From positions 2,790,001-2,854,000 of the forward strand of contig MU839828.1 in assembly GCA_030411725.1 (NCBI GenBank): a DNA stretch of 64,000 bases, in the 5' to 3' direction. The stretch comes from Echria macrotheca (taxonomy: Eukaryota > Ascomycota > Sordariomycetes > Sordariales > Schizotheciaceae). The translations under genes were made by a program, and so were the position numbers. Below are positions 22,375-35,284 of this stretch, piece after piece (position 1 is the first letter of the stretch; every line of letters starts with the position of its first letter). The notes beneath the pieces were generated by a model. The model worked only from the letters and a program-made list of their open reading frames with translations. It was not told where the DNA came from and searched no databases.

Positions 22375-25300
22375 CTTTGCCACCGAGAGCCAACCAAGCA
22401 ATGGGGGATCAGGCATGAATACCAGGCCACAACCAGACGCTGCAGCTACACCGCCGGGCACCGGGTGCCCGGTGGATGGGGTGGGACGCCTGGCATTTTA
22501 TCGAGAGCAGCAGAAAGTCCCCGAGTTTGAAGGCAAAGGGACATCGGAGCCTCTTGTTGCCGCAGGCGGAGCAGCTGTAACGATTTCACCAACCTTGTGG
22601 CCTTTGAACACAAGCATTTGCCGCCTCTTGTTCTCTTGTTTTTCTTCCATCTTCCGTATCAGCAAGCAATATGGGCCACAGAAGGGGGTCGGCGGCCACG
22701 ACCGACACGAAATGGGCATGCATCGACCCAAACAGCGTGGTATCGGAGCAGCAGGGTGCTTGCCTGCATCTTGTGTCCGTTTCCGCAACGCGAATCCGCG
22801 CTTCCATGGCGAGAGCATGGCTGGCTGAACGGCTGGCTGCTTTCTGCAAGGGGGTGTTGTTGTGCCGCAGCCGTTGCCGTAGCCGTTGCGGTCCCGGCCG
22901 GTGTTCCCGTACCTGACCATCAACGTCGACGAATCGCTCATTAGCGCGTCCCGGATCCACGGAGCATCGGCTCTCGAAAAAAAAAACTCTGACCCTTGGT
23001 CGGCCGCGAGGTGGTCGTCGTCGTCGTTGCTGAGAGGAGGTGCTTCTGCTCCGTGGGGGTTGGCGCTGGCATTGGCGTCGTCGTCCCCGCGCCCCGGCCA
23101 TGTTGGATGCGTCGTGGCAGTCTGTCTGCATCGGTCGAGGGGGGAAAATGACGAGCATGACTAAGACTCTTAAAAGAGAAAAAAAAAGAAAACAGATTCG
23201 GGAGCCCGACAAGGCTCGCAGAAGATTCGGGCAGTCGAGCCCGACCAAGTGCCTGCCAATCGACGTGTGGCTTGCTTGGGCCAGATTAACCAACAGCCAA
23301 CTGCAGCTTCCTCACAACCTCACCTCAAATTTTCTCGCTCTTTCCCTCGACCGAAAATACGTGAAACCGCACTTCGCGGTGCTCTGACTTAGACATGAGG
23401 CCACACACGCTGCCCTTTTTCGCTGGCAGACGAGAATGGTCGCACAGGACCTGAGTCTGCAAAAAAGACATGGAGCCGGAGCTGGCGCAGTCTTGTCCAA
23501 CCCCCGTCTCGCCGGCTGCCTCCTGTTGTCCATTTCTGCTTGATTCCCAGACTGCCCACCGTCTCCTGCAGGAGGAAGAGGCTCTCTCTTCACCGCTACT
23601 GTGTTTGTTCCCCCACTCAACTTGGGAACCTGCTCAAGCTGGGCACCTGTCTATCGCGAGCCCTATCCCGTTCTGATTACCTCAACTTAATGCAAGTGAG
23701 CCGCCAGAGATTACACATCTGGGTATCTGTGTGCGATGACGATTACTAGACCCCATGGCCGAACATGCCATCGAACTTGGTCCGTCCGCATATCACCCGA
23801 CGACGATGGGATTCTCCATCAGGCTCGGATCCGGTCCGCCCGGCTTCTCAGTGCCGTCCCCTTGTTACGCACAGGACGGGTAGAAAAAAAAAGCCACGAG
23901 CTTTGTCTACAGCTTCCCACGCGCCGTCCATCATCATACCACCACCCTTGGTGTCATTACTGATGTCATCCAAGCCTAACGCGGGTGGGAAAGAGAAACC
24001 CAAACGCCGACAGCGGTGAAGAGAGGGAGGGAAAAAAAAAACACAATCCCACCTTGGGTAGTGAACATGTTCGCCTTTGTGTACCTTACCTTATTGACCC
24101 TCCACACAAAAACAAGCTTGCTGTCGTGCGACCAAACCTGTCCCCTCCCTTCCTTCGTCTCCCCCCCTCTTCTCTTCAAACCCAACCAACCACCAGCCAC
24201 TTGGTCTTCCCAAGACTGCGACGGAGAGCCTCAAACCATGGACCCCACGACCGCCTCATCGTCAGCCCGTCAGCAGAGCCCGCACCACTTGTCCGTCCCA
24301 GTCCAGTCCCACGGGTCACATCTAGCCCATGTAATGCTACCTTAACCCACACTCCCTATCCTGACGCGGTCCCAAGCCACTCTATGTCTGAGGTTGGGTC
24401 CCAATTTCTGAGCTGCCCAATGAAACCCAGGGGGGGTGTCAAGAAGGGGAAATACACCAAGTAGTTGGGAAGCGGTGCGGTGCGGTGCGTGGGGTGCTTT
24501 TTTTTTTCTAGAAAGAAAATCTAGAACCCTACCGCATTCATCTTTCTTCCCCCCTTCCCCCCCTTCCTCTCCATCGAATCATATCCCCTCCCAGCCTTTC
24601 GGCTACCGCGGTAGGCGGATGAGGCAAGATCTGGCTTTAGGGTGGTGGGAGCCCTACCTACGTACCTACCTGCCTGGCCCCCCCTCGCCCCCCATATCCC
24701 GCGACCCATATCCTGGTAATCCCGCCCCTTGGTACCGTTCATACTTAGTCTGTAAGCAAGGTACTTCCATAGAGAGAAAGCAGACAAAAGCAGGTGCAAG
24801 CCAGCAAATGCCGGCCTACCCGGGAAGACCTACCCGGGGGGCGGGGTTGGCCGTTGTTGCATGTGCATAAGGTATGAAGGAAAAAAGTGTGATCGAACCA
24901 AGGCCAGCCTGGGCTGCCTTGCTTGGTACACGCCAACAACCAGGCCGGAAATCTCCACGGGACGCGGTTGGCTGGCGACTGACGGGAGTCAAGTAAGAGT
25001 CAATCCACTTTGACGAATGTTCCAACCACTCATGATGTATGGCTACCACGGTAGCGTCCGTTTTGCTCAGTGAACGAGCAGCTACCCTGTATCCTCACAA
25101 GAGATAGGTACGGATGGATTCCTGCTAGGCCGTCGACCTACGCAAGGAGTACAAACCCATAATCCGGAGCGTTCATTCCACGGGCTGTAGCACAAGAACT
25201 CAACCCATAGGGTCGCGTCCGTCGAACATACACGACCCAAAAAAGCTGACTTGCTGGATCCATCATACAACAAAACACCGCATAGACTAGGTACTGTATC

Positions 25301-26088
25301 CGAGACAAGAACCTTTCTACTTTTTTTGAAACATGCATAACCATAGAGAGGTATAAGAGACCTTATTTTTAAATTCTCAGATCCATAAACAAGAAATGTC
25401 AGGGAAAAACTTTTAGGGCGGCGAGACCCCCTCCCCCCCCCTTTCTTCGCGGTTGAAGGAAGACAAAAACGACGGTGGACGTGGCAGGAAGAGTAACGTT
25501 GTCCCTCCTTTTCTCCCCCAAATGCTCCCGAGCCGGTCGTACAACGAACCACCAACCCTCGCCGTTGAAGAAGAAGAATGGTGTTGAAGAAAGGAAAAGG
25601 AAAAGCCAGTTTGCGGAGATTAAAAAAGAATAGAGACCCATCAGTGGGTAAAGAACTCCTCCATGCTGGTGCTGCCCACATGTTTTTTTGTTCGACAAAA
25701 AGAAATTCCAACGCCACGCGAAGCCCATAAAATACCCGTGGCTCCTTCTATTTTGCTTTTCCCAGCTCCCTGATGATCCCCTTGCCAGTCCCGGTCCCGA
25801 ATGATGGCCATGTAAAACATGCTGACAATGAAAAACGCCGAGCCAAGAGGGGGTTTCCCAAAGCCAAAATCATGGTGTGATGTCCTCCCGTGACGGAGAG
25901 TTTCCCCGCCCACAGGGCCTTCCTCTATGCAGCCTCCCGTTCCCAAAACATGTGTCGTTTGTTGTGCGGCAGAGGAAACCAGCAAATAGAGAGTTTGTGC
26001 CTTGTTGAACGGAGAAAAAGCGGGTGCCCCAGGCGGTGTGCCAACAGGGTCCACCCTCGCGTGCAAGCCGCCAGCGCAGCGTAGCCCC
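22375..26088. other. Long intergenic region, no supported gene
   Basis: This 3.7-kb tract lies upstream of the tyrosinase and downstream of the aldolase, both on the minus strand. ORFs on both strands are short and unrelated to known families. Around 24160-24345 the plus strand looks like a C/T-rich leader followed by ATG (24238) and a 35-codon ORF; no further exon could be connected. Near 24805-24840 is a short CTACCCGGG direct repeat. Confidence 0.6.
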
Positions 26089-27222
26089 TTAGAGTGACTT
26101 CTCCAGCATGACCAACTCCCGGAAGCCCTCCTTCCACTTCCGCGCCTGCTCGGGTGTTGGCCTGGGGAGCGGACTCCGGGCGAAGCCGCCATAGCCCATC
26201 CAGCCGAGCAATCCGGACTTGACGCCGACTACTCCTCCCTGGATAGCGGTCCAGTCGCCCTCAGCGACGATTTCTTGCATGTCTTGGGCCTCCTCGACCC
26301 GGCCCTCGTTGTAGAGCTCAATGGTCTTGATACAAGCCTTGGGCGCAATGTTGGCAAGTCCCGCCAGGATGCCGTGACCCCCGGCTACCAGAGACTGGAG
26401 CGAGAAATCGGCCGAGCCGGCAAGGACCAAGAATTGAGGGTTGCCGGAGTTGTGCTTCTGCGGGAGCTTGCGGGCTCCTGCAGCTACTCGGTTAAGCTTG
26501 CCGGTGTTACCGCATGTAAGCTTCACCCCCACGATATTGGGGTGCCGGGCGAGCTGGAGGATGATATCGGACGAAAGATCGAGACCCCCAACAGCCCCGG
26601 GGAAATTATAGATGATGATGGGGATGGGCGAGCTGTCAGCCACCATGTTGAAGAACTTGAGAATGGTTTCCGATGAGGGGGCGAACAGCGGCGCATAGTA
26701 GGACGGTGGGAGCACAAGAGCGTAGTCACCGCCCGCCTCCCACGCCTCGCGGCAGTATTGGATCGTCTCGCGTGTGCTCTGTGCGCCGCAGCCGACAATG
26801 ATGGGCATGTGAGAGAAGCCGGCTTGGTTGAGTGCCGTGCGGGTGGTTGACGTGACCAACCGTCTCTCGGCGTGTGTGAGGTGAACGGCTTCTCCGTTGG
26901 ATCCCTGGGTTGCGAGGCCGGTGACGCCAGCCCGTGCTAGGCGAACGGCGTGGTGGGCAATGGAGTCGAGATCAATCTCCTCCGTCTCCTCATCGAAGAA
27001 GCACATGGTTGGCACGTAGACGCCCGGCACAAGCGGTCGTGTCATGTGGAAGGCTGGCTCATCCATCGAGTTGCTGCTGTATGAGCAGCTCAGAGGGGAG
27101 TCGGCCTCGCCAACCGTGAGGTGCCCGGTGATAAGACTCGGGACTCCTGAAGGCCGGAACGACCTGTGGAATCCGGCGCCGAAGCTGTCCGTGGGGGAAG
27201 GGGCGTCGTTATGAGGAGACAT
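26089..27222 (-). CDS. DapA-family (DHDPS-like) pyruvate-dependent aldolase
   Basis: This is an intronless gene of 377 aa. The fold is the class I aldolase TIM barrel of the dihydrodipicolinate synthase family. The core starts at about residue 62 (RPLVPGVYVPTMCFF). The pyruvate-binding loop reads GSNGEAVHLTHAER (107-120). Tyr205 (IIIYNFPGA) and the Schiff-base Lys234 (VGVKLTCGN) are both present. Fungi make lysine by the alpha-aminoadipate route, so a role as true DHDPS is unlikely. Fungal relatives act on 4-hydroxy-2-oxoglutarate or L-threo-3-deoxy-hexulosonate, the latter in galacturonate catabolism, but the substrate cannot be assigned here. The first 60 residues are Ser/Pro-rich and unlike the family. 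In-frame ATGs at 27066 (M53) and 27045 (M60) could be the real start. The frame is open well upstream of 27222, but that sequence looks like leader. Confidence 0.85.
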   Translation of the reverse strand: MSPHNDAPSPTDSFGAGFHRSFRPSGVPSLITGHLTVGEADSPLSCSYSSNSMDEPAFHMTRPLVPGVYVPTMCFFDEETEEIDLDSIAHHAVRLARAGVTGLATQGSNGEAVHLTHAERRLVTSTTRTALNQAGFSHMPIIVGCGAQSTRETIQYCREAWEAGGDYALVLPPSYYAPLFAPSSETILKFFNMVADSSPIPIIIYNFPGAVGGLDLSSDIILQLARHPNIVGVKLTCGNTGKLNRVAAGARKLPQKHNSGNPQFLVLAGSADFSLQSLVAGGHGILAGLANIAPKACIKTIELYNEGRVEEAQDMQEIVAEGDWTAIQGGVVGVKSGLLGWMGYGGFARSPLPRPTPEQARKWKEGFRELVMLEKSL

Positions 27223-30200
27223 GATGAAAGTGTTCGAGGATACAAGATGGGCACGTGGCAAGCAGAGGGTAGGAAGAGTCAGGATGCTGGGGCTCTGATC
27301 AAGATGGTGTTGGTGTGAGATGAGGATGAAACTGGTCCCAGATCGGCCGGGGGTGGTGGTGATATTTGTATCAACGACGACCACTTGGTCTTGGGCTGAC
27401 CAAGTCCTGGGAGGTGGAGGACAGGAGTGATCAGGGGACAAGATGGGTCGACAGCCAAGGGGTCGGAGATAATACCTAGCGTCTTTTTCTTTTTGCCTTT
27501 GATTTTTATTTCTTTTTTCTTCTCCGGTTTCCAGGTTCCCTCGGGACGGGTCCAAGCTCGGGTCGGTGGCGCTCCATGACAACCAGGGCCGCTCAACTCC
27601 GATGGACTGCGCCTCGAGGTAGACGGACAATAGGAAGCTGAACGGGTACAAAGCATCGAACGACAAGGGCTTTCCGAGATGTGATTCGACGCGCAGTACC
27701 AACTCGCACGCCCTCCTTCAGTGTCGAGGAAGACGGAACAAGGATCTCAGCATGTCGTTGTTCCTTGGACAGAGTATACGTACCGCACACAGTGCGCGAG
27801 CTGGCTGTCGTCCGTCGCCTCTGGACCGGTGCCGTACCGGGATATGGAGAAGGGCTCGAGCACAACAAGGCCGACCCAGCAAGCCAGGATGCGGGCAAGA
27901 AATTTGGTGGGCTGCTGTGTGGGGGTTAGCTTTGACAGGTACAACTGTGACAGGCACCGCGTGAGACCGCTTTGCTTGGGTGCAAAAGGCCAAGGAACAT
28001 CTGCAGGCGCTAATCCCGTGAGGGGAATCCTCCTTTGCCCTCTCGGCTCTAGTCTGGATGTGGAGAAATGCTCCAGAACATCTGGAGGTGACGTTCTGAT
28101 CAGATCGAAACTGCTCCTCCCCTCGCCCCTATTTTGAGAGATGCTGCCTGCCCCCCGCAGCATCTCTTGGTAGCTGTCGGGTCGGAGCCCGCGGCGACAT
28201 GCCCACCAGCCTGCTCCGAGCTGACCGGACCCCGGTCTAATTCTTGCGTCACTCTCTTCCGTCCCGCCGTCATCTGATGGTTCATCATCATGACGCCGGA
28301 GTTGCCAGGCGGACGGCGCCCCCGTTCCGTCACCGTGCTGTGGCTTCGCTGGAAGATCGCTCGCTTAGGTCCCGATGGCTGAGCCACCCCGGACCGCTTC
28401 GAGTGCCCCTGTTGCTCGGCGTATCTCGGCTTCCCGTGACAACCACCATCTTGTCATCCTCCAGGTATTTTTTGCCTTGTAGATCCAAGGTCGCGACGAG
28501 CATGCGAGTTCGATTGCAAGTTTCAGCCTTGTCTCTTGAGCTTTCAGTACGACTCGGCTGTCATATTTACTTGCCGGAAATGCGGCGGGATTGGCAGCAT
28601 GCGTCGCCTTCTCGTTCCAGATCGAGCTTGCTGCATCACCAGGACGCGACAGCCAAACTCCCATTGCATCTCCACCTGCGGCCATCTCCATTTCAGCGAG
28701 AGGCCGCAGCCGGCGGCACGATATTTTATTTCGAACCCCTGTTCGGTTCCGTCTGCCAACGACAAGTCCGAGTCAGCCGGCATGGAGATCTTGTCCGGCA
28801 TATCTTGGGCACAGCTTCGAGAACAACATCGTGGATGCCCCGAGCCTTCCTAATACGCTGCCAAGGCCCCGAGGGCGGACCTGAGCAATCCAAGACGGGC
28901 GACCGACGCCAATGCTATAACTGCTTGCTGATTGGTGGAAATGCAGCACGGCGGCCGGCCGCGAGGCTCAACAACCACAGGCCGGGTGCCCAATTGCCTT
29001 CGTGGGAGCTTTTGGGCACGTCCGCCAGGGCCGCTCGTCGACTCCGATGCATTGGCCCCTGTCATGACTGGCGTTGGCGTGCAACTGGCGGTCAATTGAT
29101 GTCTCGGAAGACTCAACTTGGCATGGATCGTAGCCAGCGGAAACGGAGTGTCATGAACGAGATGCTGGTCATCAGGACAGCCGGCGCCCCACCGGCCATG
29201 ATGATGATGCCGCCGATGTGTGGCACCGTTAATCAAGGAAGAGACCCAACGTTATCAGCTGATGGCTGCATGGTTCTGGCGGTTGAGTTTCGTCCAGAGT
29301 CCTTCCCGCCTCGTCCATCCAAGCTCTGGCGTTTGTTGTATGTCGGATGCCATGTTCGTTCGTTGGTGATGTAACACAAGCCCTGTGTCTCGCTCTGGGT
29401 TGGATACTTGGGCCTGACGCCGATGTGACGACCCAATGGGGAATCGTGCCTTCTTTGCGCCAGCCTGTGGCGGGGAACGGCGCCGTCGACAGGCTCGCAG
29501 ACGATGTCGAGGCCGACGACAAATGGATTGCGCCGCAAGGAGGGGGAGTGAGGGGTTGATGGAGGGGCAGCTGACACTCTAGATCATGGCATCGACCACT
29601 CAGCCTGCATAGCGTGCCCGGGACCGCAGATGGAAATATCCTCCTGCATCCGCACCTCAGATGGCTGACATTGGCGTTGCTCTGATCAGATATTGCGCGC
29701 GTCTCCGACCACGATGGCTCTTGGAGATCTTGCGCGGGGCTTGGCTTCGGCCTCAGCTTCGTGTCGACGATCCATCATCGCTGTACCGATGCGGGTCATC
29801 GAGCTTCGGGATTCGCAGGGACCTTCCGCATAGGGGCTATCGACGCGATGGATCTTGGGAAATTTCGGCGAAGGAATCGCTGAGGCCCAGGAGGTGCTCG
29901 TCATCGGCGCCCCTGGAGATTCCTGCTCGGGCTTCGGTCAGTGCACCACTGCACCCCCCAGTGACCCCCTCGTGCTGAAAAAGCCCTGGTGCCCTGGGTT
30001 CCGGCAGCGTGGTTCTGGATCATGACGCTGCGACAATTGGTGGGGGTCCCTCGATTCGATCGTGGATGCAATGACAGTCAGCACCAGATGTTCCAGAAAA
30101 GAGTGTAGAAAACGGACTGCCGAGTCTCCCACAGAATTTGGTAGGACAATGCCATGGCCGAGCCGCCCGTGACTGCCGTCTAGGAACAGTTGACAGAGAC

Positions 30201-33200
30201 GAGGAAAGAGCGAATGTCTTGCCCGCCTTGCAAATTGAAACCCAGGTACCCCGTGCAGGGTATTCTCTCAGGCACTGTATAGAAACCAAGCGGTTGTCGT
30301 TTGCCTGATCGGTCCCCACGCGCATCAGTACGACGTTCCGTGTCCGCTTCCCTGCCCAAACATCCGCCAAATAAACTACTTGATCGTGTGACTCTGTTAT
30401 TACCCATCTGAACCAAACGGCCTGATCAATAGCGGCAAGTGCTAGGAAGGGAGGCACGCCCTAGAGTAACTCGTCTAGGCCGTGATAGCGCAAGTTGATT
30501 TCTCCCTTGATTCACCGCGGGTCTTCGCTGTTTCGTCCCAATCGCCCACGATGTGCTTGAAAAAAGCAAACATACATGGCATGACTTGCCTTGTACCCCT
30601 GGCCGATCCAGTCCCGCGGGAAGCAGTCCAGTGACCTGTGCGCACAGTGCGAGGCCGGGCAGACTCGCGACGTCCTCGAGCGAGTTACAGAAGGAACTTC
30701 ATGTCGTGTCCCACCCCAGTGTGCCGTCTCTATTCAGCATGTCGCAGGCGCTAAGCACAAAAGACCAAGAAGTCTGCGAGCCGTCAGTCAGCACGAAAGA
30801 ACCCGACAGCATCTACTCTCATGATAGAGTATTTAGTACAACCCGAAGCTGACCGACGTTGCCAGGAAATTGGACCAATTCCGGCCGTCGCGGCAAAGCA
30901 GACAGTGGTGGACCCAGAGTCTTGAGTCACGTAAAATCTGTGTGAAGTTTTTCAATAAAATGATCGACATGTTCCCCAGTCGAACCCCCACGCCGTTAAT
31001 TACGTACCCCGTACCAAAGTTTCCGTTTGCTTTCCCTGTAGTGCTTGTCCAGACCGGAATCAGGTGCTGGGCTCGAAATCCATGAAGACTTTGGCTCACC
31101 AAGGTGTTGTTGTGGCGCGGAAGAAAAGTCAGAGAGCACTGGTAATCTCAATGGGTACATGTACTGTGTTGCGGAAACCCCGGTAGAAAACAGTGCGGGA
31201 TCTCCGTTATTTTTTTGAAGATCGCGGAGTGGGCTCCGACTGTCTGGGTGCACTTGCCGTGTCCACCCCCGCGTGCGGGACGCTCGGGGCAACACCATCA
31301 CACGCACACACCGCACACCGAAAAATTTGATGCTCAGCCCCCAGTCCAGTGAACACGGCTCCGAGAACCGCGTTTCAAGCATCATTCCTTGTCGTCAACC
31401 ACCGCCTCCCGTCTCCGACAATTTGATGCGCGACCAACAACCGAGTCACGGGCCAAGCGTTCCTCGTATCAATATCCAGAGACTTTCCCCGATCTTGATC
31501 ACAGCCGCGGCAATTCGCTTTTGACGACACTCCAAACACCCATAACCAATCACTTCACACCCTCCAAGTGGTTTCCTCTATCACTTACTCTAACCTCGGT
31601 ATGACAAGTTGTCGAAAGCAGGAATCCCATGTTAGGTTCCTAATCCCATGTCTTCCAGGTACCGCGCTTGGGCCTCGAAAAAGCTGCATCTCCAGGTTGC
31701 CAGGGTTCTCCGCAGTTTGAAGACGGTAACGCGTCGGCATCATACTCCGAGAATATCCCCCTTCCATGAACGGACCGATCCCATGAATCGGCTTCACACT
31801 ACGAATGGACCGTCCTCGTGTTTCTCGGTCCTCCGAGCTCGAGGCCCCGGCCTAGGAGGCGGCCTAGGAGGTTCGTTAGAGCGGTTAGTACTACTCATCT
31901 TCTCCACATGATGGCGGGTATAGCTTCACTTTCGGACGAGATGAAAGACTGTTACTAATACGGACCAATGGGAGAATATAGCAATGTCACACATTGGTCA
32001 TGGAGTGCCCTTACCAGACAAGATTTCTGCTAGGCGCTATGCCGCACCCCGGACGTCGTCTAGGCCAAGTGTTTGCCGACATTCATCCCGCGACGGTGGC
32101 CGCATGCATGGGGCCGAGATCTGAAGTCGGACGCAGGCTCCCAGCCGGCTTGCCGTCTCCTGCCCACGAGTCACGGGGAAGGGCACGAGCCACACGCGGG
32201 TTGAGTGGGAGCATCAAGTTGACAGCCACACCCTCCTGTCAAGCGGTCCCATCCTCATTGGTTCCTACCCGCGGGGAAATGCCTGGGCCCAGCCTTTCAC
32301 TCGTCCAGCCCCAAGGGCTCGGCATGTGGCTGAGGCTGGGACGTCCAGCCTTGACATGAGAGCTACTGCTGGGCTGGGCAGCTTCGGGTGCGTCTGCCGG
32401 AAAACAGCACCGTCCCCCACGTGGCTAGGCATGCACCGAGGGGAAGCCGAGACGTCTGTTGGTCGGGTTGGACGGAACAAGACGTCTGGCCAACGGCCCG
32501 CTGCCAGCACCCGTGCTCCATTTTTCCCTGGCACGGGATTCGCAGAGCAAGCCGCACGACCTCGGTCAACATCCGACAGCCCAAAGCGAAGCCATCCCCG
32601 CCCAGGCGGTCGACGTCGTCACACATGGAGTTGACCTTCCTCTCCGAGCCCAGACGGTGCAATACCCCAGAATTAGCCGTAGCCAATCACGGTGATGGGG
32701 CAAATCCAGGCAAAGGATGTGAAACCACCACTTTGCCGCAACATGGACTGCCTAGGCTCAGTTGGGCATTGTCAGAGCCATCGGTGTAACAAGCAAATGC
32801 TAACCCGCCAACAGCTTTGACTCTCCATTCGCCATGATCAAGAGATCAACCGACACTAGCCTCACCACCTTGGACCAGATATTGGCAAGATGCAGAATAT
32901 CGCCGAACTAGCGGCTACCGTGCCAGTGGTTACACCTCCGACAAAAGTGTCTTTTCTAGCCCAGCCCAATATCCCTTGACTACTGCCGAACCTGTGCAAC
33001 CCCCCACAAACTTGGGCGAGAACGCCAGTGGCCAGCGGGTCGGCGAGGTTGACATCTTGCTCTAGCCGGGCGGAGACGCTGTTGGCGCGGGCCAAAACAC
33101 CAGACCATGCTGGGCATGACACGCTCGTGTCACCCATACTCCGAGGAAGGATGGGGGCGCGCTGGCCAGCGGGCATCACCGAATAGAGCTGACATGCACC

Positions 33201-34955
33201 TGGTTGTCATCTGACGGCCGCCAGACACAATGACAGGTCAGCCCGCCGGCGATGATCATCTCGAGCGGCGACTGTGTTCTCGCCCAGCTCCGGGGCTGTC
33301 CATCTCTCAAGCCGAGCCCAACTGCTGGTGATGGCGTTGTCGCAAATCAGATCACCACAGACGGGCGCGCAGAGTTTTTCTCTCCGGGCGGAGTGATTCG
33401 GCGAAGCCAGGTGGCGGCGGACATATCCTCCGCGCAAGGCGTCAAGGTGGATCTCTGTTTACCGCTCCAGCCGACCTCGAAAGCGCGAGGAGCGTCAATT
33501 CGGCAAGTTACCCCTGGTCTCCTGTCAGCCGGGAGTCGATCCTTTGGCATGCGGCACAGTGGGAGAAAGCTGAAACCGATGGTTGCTGTACACGGCTGCG
33601 CGTCGCGGTACTTGGCAACGGTTTCTGGCTGGCAGGTCGCCATCTTGCAGGCGCAGAGGTGAAGTGAGATGGGATGCTTGTCTGTTGGTTTGTGAGCCGT
33701 TACCCCTTTTCCCGGTAAATATGCGCTGGCGGTTCTAGGTCTCGGCCGATACTGCTGTTTTCAGTTTAAGGCGGGATTACCACGCTAATCCCGGGAGGGC
33801 ATATGGCTTGGGCGACTGTCCAGGGTCGAAAAGTTCTTCGTTTTGCAGGCAAGTAAGGCCGATACACCGCCACGGCAGTGGGCCGACGCCAAGGGAGGAC
33901 GCAGGTATCTGCAAATATATCTGCAGCTTCCTGTCACGGGTCGTGCAAAAAATTGGGCTGGAACAGAGAGGCAGAGACGGACTCCACCGAGGGGGCCGGT
34001 ATTCGCTGGCTGCTGAACGGGGTGTTGCTACGGCTCTATCCGGGGCGTATGCTTTACAGGACACAAGTCTCGAAAGAGGGGTGTTAGGGGTGTTCTTACT
34101 GTGAAGGGCGGGGGATGCCGGGACGGGAGCTAGGTTCAAAGGGGGAAAACGTGCTGTCAAGACTGTGCGTGTGGAAGGTGTGGAATCGCGCGATGGGGAC
34201 GGCCACGTACATCACGCATATGTGTGTTCTGCGTGTCCTTGGCCGTGTGTGTCTTGGTCTGCAGGGCGGGGGAGGGGCACTATTCTTTGAAAAGGACTTT
34301 TCGAACGAGGAGAAGACTTGGCTGCGGAGTTCTCAAAGCCTTTGTGAGGACGTCCAAACCGGCCCCATGTAACGTTATGCTGTGCTCTAGCAGGATGAAG
34401 ATGATATTGTGGGGAGTCACCGTGAGAAAGTGAGAGTGGGGAAGCCGTCCAAGGTGGGGGGAAAAGGAGGGGGTATCATTAACCTGTTCCCCCATCTGTC
34501 CGGTTGTTGTTGTCTGATGATTTGAGGTCGCTTTCTGTGTACTCGAAAAAGAATAGAAATGGTGGAGAAAGTGTAAGCGCAATGTTTTCCAATTTACCCC
34601 GCGTTTTTTTCAGGGTAGGTACCTGGTTTGTGTGTGTGGGAGAGAAAAGGGTTTACCCCCGTGTAAGTCCTCTAGTCTAGGTCTAGTGTCGTATCTGTTC
34701 TACCACCCCCTGGTCTGGTCTGACCTTAATTCTTGTCTGCTATAACATGAGATTGTGTAGTAAATTCTCCGTTGGGCGTAGTGGGGTGGAAATATTTCCG
34801 CGGAGGATACCTACCAACCTCACATACACAGCAACAACACTTACACGACGGGATGAGACTTGGTCAGAATGTATCTAGGTATCCTTGGTTTTGGCATGTG
34901 GCTACGGCTCCTCTAGTGGCTTGTGTATAATTGTGAGTTTTTGCAATGGCAGACA

Positions 34956-34959
<4 letters not shown>

Positions 34960-34986
<27 letters not shown>
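34960..34986. repeat. (GA)n dinucleotide microsatellite
   Basis: About 13 GA units lie in gene-free DNA. Confidence 0.95.
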
Positions 34987-35268
34987 GCAACTACCTTTTG
35001 CTGCCGAGGGATCTGATTACCACTTCCTACCCTGTCTGAGGAAACGAAACAAGCTAACGCACACGATGGCAACTCACTCGGCCATCGACGAGCACAGCTT
35101 AGCAACAACAGCTGAACTGACACTGACAGAAAGCTGTGGAGAGAGAGGCATTGATGATGATAATACAATGCCCGTCAAGCTCAGGGTGCGGAATACCACC
35201 GGCGGTAGAACTGGGTGTAGGCTCTGTTCAAACTGTATCTGCTGCACATCGCGCTCCTCGTAGGACAG

Positions 35269-35284
35269 ATATATATATATATAT
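35269..35284. repeat. (AT)n dinucleotide tract
   Basis: Eight AT units lie in gene-free DNA. Confidence 0.9.

Noticed and set aside
28244..29374. 376-codon plus-strand ORF in the 27-36 kb tract
   Set aside because: Its translation is Arg/His/Pro/Ser-rich with no domain, ORFs of similar quality overlap it on the other strand, and no splice or start evidence supports it.
30975..31000. GGTTCGA-like B box suggesting a tRNA gene (minus strand)
   Set aside because: The downstream bases do not complete the TYCC part of the B box and no cloverleaf or A box could be found.
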